Assembly (NCBI GenBank): GCA_014804085.1
Contig: JAAVAM010000011.1
Span: 23,479 to 28,500, forward strand
Reading direction: 5' to 3'
Source: Treponema sp.
GTDB lineage: Bacteria > Spirochaetota > Spirochaetia > Treponematales > Treponemataceae
Length of the DNA stretch: 5,022 bases
Below the pieces are notes generated by a model, which saw only the letters and a list, made by a program, of their open reading frames with translations, ran no database searches and was not told where the DNA came from. Made by a program: the position numbers and the translations under genes. This document shows, one piece after another, positions 1 to 4,842 of the stretch (positions are counted from its first letter, which is position 1; every line of letters begins with the position of its first letter).

Positions 1-704
1 GCGGGTATCGTCACGTCCGTGAGTCCCGTGCACCCCTTGAACGCGCTGTTCCCGATGCTCGTCACGCTTGCGGGTATCGTCACGTCCGTGAGGCTCGTGC
101 ACCCACAGAACGCTTCGCTTCCGATGCTCGTCACACTTGCGGGTATCGTCACGGTCGTGAGGCTCGTGCAGCCTATGAACGCGCTGTTCCCGATGCTCGT
201 CACGCTTGCGGGTATCGTCACGCTCATGAGGCTCGTGCAGTCACAGAACGCGTATTCCCCGATGCTCGTCAATCCGTCACCTATCGTCACTTCCGTGAGA
301 TTTGTGCAATGATAGAACGCTTGGTATCCGATGCTCTTCACGCTGTCAGGTATCTTCACGCTCGTGAGCCTACTGCAGCACCAGAACGCGTAGTCCCCGA
401 TGCTCTTCACGCTGTCAGGTATCTTCACGCTCGTGAGGTTGTAGCAGTAATAGAACGCTTGGTATCCGATGCTCTTCACGCTGTCAGGTATCTTCACGCT
501 CGTGAGCTTCGTGCAGTAATAGAACGCGCTATCCCCGATGCTCGTCACGCTGTCGGGTATCTCCACGCTCGTAAGACTCGTGCACCTATAGAACGCGCTA
601 TCCCCGATGCTCGTCACGCTGTCGGGTATCTCCACGCTTGCAAGGCTCGTGCAGTTAAAGAACGCTTTGCTCCCGATGCCCGTCACGCCGTCGGGGATGA
701 CCAC
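1..704 (-). repeat. Tandem 69-bp repeats encoding ten BspA-type leucine-rich repeats
   Basis: The sequence repeats every 69 bases (for example GATGCTCGTCAC recurs at that spacing), which gives 23 residues per unit. Units 2-6 carry IPDSV(T/K)SIG. Units 8-10 carry IPASVTSIG. Two units share GYQAFY and flank one with DYAFW, which suggests duplication of a two-unit block. The array continues past the window edge, so the total copy number is unknown. Confidence 0.92.
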
Positions 705-2924
705 CGTCGTCTCATTCCCGCTGTACTTCGTGAGTACGCCGTTGTCGTCTATCGTACCGCCCGGCAGGGATGGCTTCGGAAGCCCGCACGCCGTGCATTT
801 TCCGTCACTGTAGCGGTGATCAGTGTGTACGGTCACCTTGCATACAGCTTCCTTGTCGCCCGCCCATGCGGTGATACTCGCCGTGCCTTTCTTGACCGCC
901 GTCACCGTGCCGTCATCGCCCACTGTCGCGACCGCCGTGTCGGACGACGACCATGCTACCGTCCTGTCGTCAGCGTCGTCCGGCGTAACTGTCGCCGTCA
1001 GCGTCCTTGTCATGTTGGGCGCGAGCATGAGCATCGTTGTACTGAGCGTGACGTTCTGTACCAGTACCTTTACGGTAACCGCACATGTCGCCGTCTTGCC
1101 GCCATCCTTTGTGGTGGCGGTGATACTCGCCGTGCCTTTCGCGACCGCCGTCACCGTACCGTCATTGCCCACTGTCGCGACCGACGTATTGGACGATGAC
1201 CATGTTACCGTCGTGTCGTCGGCGTTGCCCGGCGTTACCGTCGCCGACAGCTTCCTTGTCTTGCCTCGTTCGAGCGTGAGCGTCGCCGTGTCGAGCGCGA
1301 CGTTTGCGACGGGTATCGGGTTCACGGTAACCACGCATGTCGCCGTTTTGCTGCCTTCTTGTGTGGTGGCGGTGATGGTCGTCTCGCCCGCCTTATGCGT
1401 TGTGACCGTGCCGTTAGCGTCTACTGTCGCGACCGACGTATCGGACGATGACCATACCACCGTCGTATCGTCCGCGTTGCTCGGCTTTACCGTTGCCGTC
1501 AGCGTCCCCGTCGCACCGCGCATGAGCGTGAGCGCAGTTTTGTCGAGCGTGACTGTCTCGACAAGGATTGGATTTACGGTGACGGTGCATGTTGCTGTCT
1601 TGCCGCCTTCTTGTGTGGTGGCAGTGATAGTCGTCTCGCCCGCCTTATGCGTTGTGACCGTGCCGTCAGCGTCCACCGTCGCGACATCAGCATGAGACGA
1701 CGACCATGCCACCGTCCTGTCGTCCGCGTTGTCCGGCTTTACCGTCGCCGTCAGCGTCCCTGTCGCACCGCGCATGAGCGTGAGCGTCGTTGTGTCGAGC
1801 GTGATGTCCGTGACACGTATCGGGTTCACGGTGACGGTGCATGTCGCCGTCTTGCCGCCTTCTTGTGTGGTGGCGGTGATGGTCGTCTCGCCCGCCTTGT
1901 GCGTCGTGACCGTGCCGTCAGCGTCCACCGTCGCGACATCAGGTTTGGACGAAGACCATGCCACCGTCTTGTCGTCCGCGTTGCCCGGTGTTACCGTTGC
2001 CGTCAGCTGCTCCGTGTCGCCGCGCGTGAGCGTGAGCGCAGCCTTGTTAAGTGCGACGCTCTGCACCGGGTTGAGTATCTGTTTTACGCTGACGGTACAC
2101 TCCGCCGTCATGCCGCCCGCCTGTGCGATGATGGTCGTCTCGCCCGTCTTATGCGTCGTAACCGTGCCGTCGGCATCCACCGTTGCGACTTCGGCATTGG
2201 ACGACGACCATGTTACCGTCGTGTTGTCCGCGTCATCAGGCGTGACCGTCGCCGTCAGCTTGCTTGTCGTGCCGGGTGTGAGCGTGAGCGTCGGCGCGCT
2301 GAGCGTGATGTCCGTGACGGGTATCGGGTTCACGGTCACTGCGCATACCGCCGTCTTGTCGCCCGCCTGTGCGGTAATGATTGCCGTGCCCGCCGAGTGC
2401 GCCGTGACTGTGCCGTCGTTGCCCACCGTCACGACCGCTTCGTCGGACGACGACCATGCCACCGTCCTGCCATTCGCGTTCTCCGGGAGTACCGTTGCTG
2501 TCAGTTTTCCTGTCTCGCCGCGCATGAGCGTGAGCGTTTCCTTGTCAAGCGCGACATTCTCCACTGAGACGGTTTCCGGGTTCACGGTTATTTCGTTCAC
2601 GGTGACGGCACATACCGCCGTCTTGTCGCCCGCCCATGCGGTAATGGTCGCCGTGCCTACATTGACCGCCGTCACCGTGCCGTCGTTGCCCACCGTCGCG
2701 ACTGCCGTGTCGGATGACTGCCATATTACCGTCTTGTCGTCCGCGTTTTCCGGCATGACCGTCGCCGTCAGCCGCTCCGTGTCGCCGCGCATGAGCGTGA
2801 GTTCCGTCATGTTGAGCGCGACGCTCTCCACCGCGACGGGTTCTGGGTCATGTTTGCACCCGATGACGTGCAGTGCCAGCAGCGCCGCACAGAGCGCGGC
2901 AACCCATGTTGTGTGTTTTCTCAT
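1..2924 (-). CDS. Surface lipoprotein with Big_2 Ig-like domains and BspA-type leucine-rich repeats (3' end outside window)
   Basis: The frame is open from ATG at 2924 to the left edge (974 codons), so the C-terminus is missing. Residues 1-23 form a lipoprotein signal: basic MRKH, a hydrophobic stretch, then V20-I21-G22-C23 as a plausible lipobox with Cys23 as the lipidated residue. Eight tandem bacterial Ig-like (Big_2) domains of about 82-89 residues begin near residues 32, 121, 203, 287, 371, 455, 539 and 622. Each has the family pattern V-L, LTATV-P-ADD-TV-W-SS, VATV-DGTVTA, G-ITA and C-VTV. A linker at 700-714 carries H-x2-H and C-x2-C. From about 722 onward come ten 23-residue BspA-type repeats (IPDSVTSIG-AFY-CTSLTSV). 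Such proteins are typically exposed on the outer membrane and linked to adhesion in host-associated anaerobes; the ligand here is unknown. The start is fixed by an AAGGAG six bases upstream. It lies 139 bases after the DUF6261-like gene and could share its transcript. Confidence 0.93.
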   Translation of the reverse strand, partial: MRKHTTWVAALCAALLALHVIGCKHDPEPVAVESVALNMTELTLMRGDTERLTATVMPENADDKTVIWQSSDTAVATVGNDGTVTAVNVGTATITAWAGDKTAVCAVTVNEITVNPETVSVENVALDKETLTLMRGETGKLTATVLPENANGRTVAWSSSDEAVVTVGNDGTVTAHSAGTAIITAQAGDKTAVCAVTVNPIPVTDITLSAPTLTLTPGTTSKLTATVTPDDADNTTVTWSSSNAEVATVDADGTVTTHKTGETTIIAQAGGMTAECTVSVKQILNPVQSVALNKAALTLTRGDTEQLTATVTPGNADDKTVAWSSSKPDVATVDADGTVTTHKAGETTITATTQEGGKTATCTVTVNPIRVTDITLDTTTLTLMRGATGTLTATVKPDNADDRTVAWSSSHADVATVDADGTVTTHKAGETTITATTQEGGKTATCTVTVNPILVETVTLDKTALTLMRGATGTLTATVKPSNADDTTVVWSSSDTSVATVDANGTVTTHKAGETTITATTQEGSKTATCVVTVNPIPVANVALDTATLTLERGKTRKLSATVTPGNADDTTVTWSSSNTSVATVGNDGTVTAVAKGTASITATTKDGGKTATCAVTVKVLVQNVTLSTTMLMLAPNMTRTLTATVTPDDADDRTVAWSSSDTAVATVGDDGTVTAVKKGTASITAWAGDKEAVCKVTVHTDHRYSDGKCTACGLPKPSLPGGTIDDNGVLTKYSGNETTVVIPDGVTGIGSKAFFNCTSLASVEIPDSVTSIGDSAFYRCTSLTSVEIPDSVTSIGDSAFYYCTKLTSVKIPDSVKSIGYQAFYYCYNLTSVKIPDSVKSIGDYAFWCCSRLTSVKIPDSVKSIGYQAFYHCTNLTEVTIGDGLTSIGEYAFCDCTSLMSVTIPASVTSIGNSAFIGCTSLTTVTIPASVTSIGSEAFCGCTSLTDVTIPASVTSIGNSAFKGCTGLTDVTIP
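828..2831 (-). repeat. Eight tandem Big_2 domain repeats (about 250 bp each)
   Basis: Eight in-frame copies of about 246-267 bases encode the Ig-like domains. Copies 4-6 are exactly 84 codons apart and share long near-identical tracts around DADGTVTTHKAGETTITATT, which indicates recent duplication or gene conversion. Copies 1, 2 and 8 instead share the variant TAWAGDK or TAQAGDK. Copies 1, 2, 7 and 8 share VGNDGTVTA or VGDDGTVTA. Copy number may differ between strains. Confidence 0.93.
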
Positions 2925-2930
2925 ATCGTT

Positions 2931-2936
2931 CTCCTT
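2931..2936 (-). promoter_or_regulatory. Shine-Dalgarno site of the lipoprotein gene
   Basis: On the minus strand AAGGAG lies six bases before the ATG at 2924. It decides this start, because the encoded N-terminus is then immediately a basic and hydrophobic lipoprotein signal. Confidence 0.88.
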
Positions 2937-2943
2937 GTCCGTC

Positions 2944-3031
2944 GCAGCGCGACGCGCTGCTTAACGAGTTTTTACTTGCTCGCACTGCTCGCATTTTCGT
3001 TCGCTTCGCTACCGAAAACCGTAAAAACTCG
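2944..3031 (-). repeat. Nested palindromes in the intergenic region between the DUF6261-like and lipoprotein genes
   Basis: This 139-base gap holds three inverted repeats. A perfect palindrome GCAGCGCG-A-CGCGCTGC lies at 2944-2960. A perfect 11-bp pair CGAGTTTTTAC / GTAAAAACTCG lies at 2965-2975 and 3021-3031. Inside it is TTTTCG / CGAAAA, with a 13-base spacer. In a minus-strand transcript they would form a long bulged hairpin followed by a GC-rich hairpin about 7 bases before the lipoprotein Shine-Dalgarno site. They could act as an attenuator, an mRNA-stabilising element or a dispersed REP/MITE-like repeat. There is no U-tract of the kind that would make a clear intrinsic terminator. Confidence 0.7.
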
Positions 3032-3063
3032 CGCAATGGTATCTCGTAAACAAAAGGTTGCGG

Positions 3064-3786
3064 CTACTCCGCAGAAGCCGCTGATTTCTTCTTTGATCCG
3101 CCGAGTACTTCCTGCTTGAAGTGGTCGATCTCGGTGTTGGCGTAGTCGATGAACGCGGCGTAGTCCGCGTCGCCCTCGATGAGCGCGTGCGCGTTCACGT
3201 GCATGGTCAGCAGTCGGTACGCCTCGTCGCTCGCCACCCGCGCCGCTTTCAATGCGCCGGCGGTTTTTGCCGAACGCTCGTCCGTCCGCTGCCCCGTCAG
3301 CTCGCGCACCTCCTCGTTTGCCGCTTTCAGCTTCTCCACGAACGCGGAAAGCGACAGTGCCTTCACCTGTTCGGCGAACTTGCCCTCCAAGTCCTGCACG
3401 AAATTGACGAGCAAGCCGGTTTCCTTGTCCAACTGCGCCTGCACGTCGATTTTGTAATCCTTGATGTGCTGTTGCAGGACCTTCGCCGCGTCCGCGAGCG
3501 ACTCCATCGGGAATCCCGCGTACCCCGCCACCGCCTTTTTGTAGCCCGCGTAGAGCTGGTCGCGCAGCCGGTCCGCCGCAGCAATTTTGTCGGTCGTGAG
3601 ACTTTTCGCAGAAATCTGCAAGCTCTCGTCCTCCGCCGTCACCGCCGCCCGAAGCGCGGCGACCTGCGCCTTGCACTTTTCGGATACGGCGGAGTCCTTC
3701 TCCGCGCGCCCCGCCATGTTCGACACGAACAGAAAATGCGCCGCATTGTTCATGTTCCCCAAGAAAATCGACTGGATTTCCCTCAT
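3064..3786 (-). CDS. DUF6261-like helical protein of unknown function (240 aa)
   Basis: A 240-residue protein with no signal peptide or membrane segment, so probably cytoplasmic. The composition is almost wholly helical, rich in Ala, Lys, Glu, Asp and Leu. The overall pattern matches my recollection of the DUF6261 family: a short N-terminal MREIQSIFLGNMNNAAHFLF segment (1-20), an acidic ED-E stretch (52-54), LTTDKIAAADRLRDQLYAGYK (63-83, with the family-like T-D-RD pattern), ETGLLVNFVQDLEG (122-135), AFVEKLKAANEEVRELTGQR (148-167) and a final helix starting near 204. The C-terminus is a Lys/Ser/Ala-rich tail and the stop is TAG. The function of the family is not established. The start at 3786 is chosen because AAGGAGGT lies just upstream. 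The same frame stays open a further 143 codons into the 42-bp repeats, but no ribosome site is seen there. The lipoprotein gene follows 139 bases downstream. Confidence 0.88.
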   Translation of the reverse strand: MREIQSIFLGNMNNAAHFLFVSNMAGRAEKDSAVSEKCKAQVAALRAAVTAEDESLQISAKSLTTDKIAAADRLRDQLYAGYKKAVAGYAGFPMESLADAAKVLQQHIKDYKIDVQAQLDKETGLLVNFVQDLEGKFAEQVKALSLSAFVEKLKAANEEVRELTGQRTDERSAKTAGALKAARVASDEAYRLLTMHVNAHALIEGDADYAAFIDYANTEIDHFKQEVLGGSKKKSAASAE

Positions 3787-3790
3787 ACAA

Positions 3791-3798
3791 ACCTCCTT
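3791..3798 (-). promoter_or_regulatory. Strong Shine-Dalgarno site of the DUF6261-like gene
   Basis: AAGGAGGT on the minus strand is an almost complete anti-16S match, four bases from the ATG at 3786. It selects this start over the upstream in-frame GTG at 4215, which has no such site. Confidence 0.9.
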
Positions 3799-3819
3799 GC
3801 GCCGCCGCATGACCGGCGC
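3799..3819 (-). promoter_or_regulatory. Hairpin directly upstream of the Shine-Dalgarno site
   Basis: GCGCCG and CGGCGC (6-bp arms, nine-base loop) touch the Shine-Dalgarno sequence of the DUF6261-like gene. In mRNA this could keep the site exposed or modulate translation. The structure is seen in sequence; any role is inference. Confidence 0.45.
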
Positions 3820-3842
3820 AGTACGTAAAAATTCTGCTTGAT

Positions 3843-4262
3843 ATGTCCAAACGGATTCCGAAATGGCTTCAAGTGCCACTTGATATGTCCAAACGGTTTC
3901 TGAAGTGCCTTCAAGTGCCAGTTGAAGTGTCCAAACCGTTTCCGAAGTGCCTTCAAGTGGCAGTTGATGTGTCCAAACGGATTCGGAAGTGGCGTCAAGT
4001 GGCAGTTGATGTGTCCAAACGGTTTCCGAATGCACTTCAAGTCGCACTTGAACCGTCCAAACGGTTTCCGAAGTGCCTTCAAGTGACACTTGATGTGTCC
4101 AAACAGTTTCCGAAGTGCCTTCAAGTGGCACTTGATGTGTCCAAACAGTTTCAGAATGTCTTTCAAGTGGCAGTTGAAGCCTCCAAACGGTTTCCGAAGT
4201 GCTTTCAAGTCGCACTTGAAGCGTCCAAATGCTTTCAGAATGCTCTTCAAGTCGTAATTGAG
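3843..4262. repeat. Tandem array of ten 42-bp repeats with an internal palindrome
   Basis: Ten complete units follow each other with an exact 42-base period (units begin at 3843, 3885, 3927, 3969, 4011, 4053, 4095, 4137, 4179 and 4221), with a partial CTTGAT remnant before the first. TCCAAA and CAA-GT are invariant. Several units hold TCAAGTG-N-CACTTGA or TTCAAGT-CGC-ACTTGAA, and the unit at 4095 also has AAGTGCC-TTCAAGT-GGCACTT. Because 42 is divisible by three, frames stay open through the array on both strands: one on plus (145 codons) and two on minus. Nineteen of 42 columns vary, split 7/6/6 over the three codon positions, so no frame shows third-position relaxation. I read it as a noncoding structured repeat upstream of the DUF6261-like gene. 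A repeat protein cannot be excluded. Confidence 0.92.
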
Positions 4263-4353
4263 ACCATGTTTTTTGTTTAGGAACGGAGAAACAACGGCGT
4301 TTTCGACAGACTCAGCCGCCGCCATTGCGTGATGTTTATGGCCGAAGCGGGGT
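4263..4353. other. Intergenic spacer without a recognisable gene
   Basis: Between the 42-bp array and the hairpin cluster I see no convincing gene, promoter or RNA. The only notable point is GAAGCGGGG at 4344-4352. It is complementary over nine bases to CCCCGCTTC at 4411-4419 and could compete with the local hairpins. Confidence 0.6.
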
Positions 4354-4372
4354 CTTGGGGCAGCGCCCCAAG
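4354..4372. repeat. Perfect 8-bp-arm inverted repeat
   Basis: CTTGGGGC-AGC-GCCCCAAG is a perfect GC-rich hairpin with a three-base loop. It has no T-tract on either side, so it is unlikely to be an intrinsic terminator by itself. Confidence 0.85.
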
Positions 4373-4395
4373 CGGTGCTGGGGAAGGTGGGAGGT

Positions 4396-4445
4396 TTGGA
4401 GGGAGGAAACCCCCGCTTCCGAGTAGAGGGGTTTCCTCCCTCCAA
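4396..4445. repeat. Perfect 18-bp-arm inverted repeat
   Basis: TTGGAGGGAGGAAACCCC (4396-4413) is repeated in exact inverse orientation at 4428-4445 around a 14-base loop. The purine/pyrimidine-biased arms are long for a simple terminator, and no T-tract follows. It may be a dispersed palindromic element or a miniature mobile element, or it may give a very stable RNA hairpin. Confidence 0.9.
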
Positions 4446-4447
4446 GA

Positions 4448-4474
4448 GTTCGCCCGCTTCCAAGCGGGAAGAAC
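4448..4474. repeat. Bulged inverted repeat next to the 18-bp palindrome
   Basis: CCCGCTT (4453-4459) and AAGCGGG (4462-4468) are separated by only two bases. The stem is extended by GTTC (4448-4451) and GAAC (4471-4474) across a small internal loop. It forms part of a run of hairpins from 4354 to 4535. Confidence 0.75.
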
Positions 4475-4483
4475 CCCCCGAAC

Positions 4484-4535
4484 AAAAAAAGCCCCCAAAT
4501 TTCGCCGCGCTGACGCGCGGAAACCCCAGGGGCTT
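4484..4535 (-). terminator. Intrinsic (rho-independent) terminator, minus strand
   Basis: Read on the minus strand, AAGCCCC (4535-4529) pairs with GGGGCTT (4495-4489). The enclosed region has a second GC-rich hairpin, CCGCGC-GTCA-GCGCGG (4520-4505). The outer stem is followed at once by a run of seven T (4490-4484), of which two belong to the stem. A GC stem plus T-tract is the standard intrinsic terminator arrangement. It would end transcripts from the two promoters at 4628-4655 and 4723-4751, before they reach the 42-bp array and the DUF6261-like gene. Confidence 0.65.
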
Positions 4536-4554
4536 CCCTGCAAAAAGTGAGCCG

Positions 4555-4698
4555 TTAGAAATGTACGAAGATACAGCTAAAGCCTGTGTTCTGTGTTCTG
4601 TGTTCTGTGTTCTGTGTTCTGTGTTCAATTATGACGGCGACGCGGCGCGTGTCAAGGGCTTTGGCGAAAAAAGTTGTGTTTTTTATGTTGCCGCTCAT
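4555..4698 (-). CDS. Possible small protein or leader peptide (47 aa), doubtful
   Basis: An ATG at 4698 has GGAG five bases upstream and lies about 18 bases after the predicted start of promoter P1. The frame encodes MSGNIKNTTFFAKALD, then basic residues, then a low-complexity EHRTQNT stretch from the heptad repeat, and ends with FSCIFVHF and TAA. The composition after residue 25 is dictated by the 7-bp repeat. A gain or loss of one heptad would shift the frame and change the C-terminus. I recognise no family. It may be a leader peptide, a phase-variable micro-ORF or chance; the correctly placed ribosome site and promoter are the only positive evidence. Confidence 0.25.
   Translation of the reverse strand: MSGNIKNTTFFAKALDTRRVAVIIEHRTQNTEHRTQNTGFSCIFVHF
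4585..4626. repeat. Six perfect copies of a 7-bp tandem repeat
   Basis: TGTGTTC (GAACACA on the minus strand) is repeated six times without a mismatch. Such perfect heptamers are prone to slipped-strand copy-number change. The array starts one base after the -10 box of promoter P2 and covers its predicted transcription start, so length changes would alter the early transcript. Confidence 0.97.
4628..4655 (-). promoter_or_regulatory. Sigma-70-like promoter P2
   Basis: On the minus strand a perfect TTGACA (4655-4650) is followed after 16 bases by CATAAT (4633-4628), five of six matches to TATAAT. A T6 tract at 4672-4667 upstream could act as an UP-like element. The predicted transcript would start near 4621, inside the heptad repeat, and run to the terminator at about 4484. 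Confidence 0.6.
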
Positions 4699-4722
4699 CG
4701 TCGCTCCACGTGTCATGGAAAA

Positions 4723-4751
4723 AGCATAAAGGATTGGCGGGGGTCTGTCAA
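4723..4751 (-). promoter_or_regulatory. Sigma-70-like promoter P1
   Basis: On the minus strand a perfect TTGACA (4751-4746) and TATGCT (4728-4723, four of six matches) are separated by exactly 17 bases, the optimal spacing. The predicted start is near 4716, where an ATG (4716-4714) also lies. The better-placed ATG at 4698 has GGAG upstream. It lies 91 bases after the transporter stop codon. Confidence 0.68.
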
Positions 4752-4790
4752 TGCTGCCGCCCCCGCCCGTGGCAAGCGGACGCGGCAGCA
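4752..4790. repeat. Inverted repeat downstream of the transporter gene (possible 3' hairpin)
   Basis: TGCTGCCGC (4752-4760) and GCGGCAGCA (4782-4790) form a perfect 9-bp stem around a 21-base loop that itself contains short complementary segments. It sits just after the second in-frame stop of the transporter and directly before the -35 box of P1. It may stabilise the transporter mRNA 3' end or assist termination. There is no T-tract on the minus strand. Confidence 0.6.
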
Positions 4791-4794
4791 ACGG

Positions 4795-4842
4795 CTACGC
4801 CTTCACCGCAGAAAGCTCCCGCCGCAGCTGCTCCACCTGCCG
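4795..4842 (-). other. In-frame 15-codon tail after the transporter TAA stop
   Basis: Directly after the TAA at 4845-4843 the same frame continues for 15 sense codons, RQVEQLRRELSAVKA, to a TAG at 4797-4795. Thirteen of the 15 codons end in G, as in GC-rich genes, and the peptide would be a charged amphipathic helix. Possible explanations are a recent nonsense mutation that shortened the protein, stop readthrough, a sequencing error, or chance. Confidence 0.4.

Noticed and set aside
309..2964. Long plus-strand open frames opposite the lipoprotein gene (296, 290, 318 and 411 codons)
   Set aside because: They are mirror images of the repetitive, GC-rich codons (ACG, GTC, GCG) of the minus-strand gene. 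They have low-complexity Arg/Val/Ser-rich products and overlap one another. The minus frame has a ribosome site, a signal peptide and clear domains.
2848..3036. 62-codon minus-strand frame across the intergenic palindromes
   Set aside because: It overlaps the lipoprotein start out of frame, begins with a weak TTG and is dictated by the inverted repeats.
3121..3828. Plus-strand frame of 235 codons opposite the DUF6261-like gene
   Set aside because: An Arg/Leu/Val-rich product with no recognisable motif, antisense to a gene with a strong ribosome site and family-like pattern.
3843..4262. CRISPR array or plasmid iterons
   Set aside because: The units abut with no unique spacers, so it is not CRISPR. 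No replication initiator gene or AT-rich origin is nearby to support iterons.
3843..4280. Plus-strand 145-codon frame made of 14-residue repeats (SKRFPKCLQVALDV type)
   Set aside because: No ribosome site before the ATG at 3843 and no third-position bias among the repeat units. The frame is open simply because the unit is 42 bases.
3783..4628. Minus-strand 281-codon frame running through the heptad, hairpins and 42-bp array
   Set aside because: It is built wholly from unrelated repeats and palindromes and crosses an intrinsic terminator. It shows no ribosome site or domain. It looks like a chance open frame that an automatic caller could mis-annotate.
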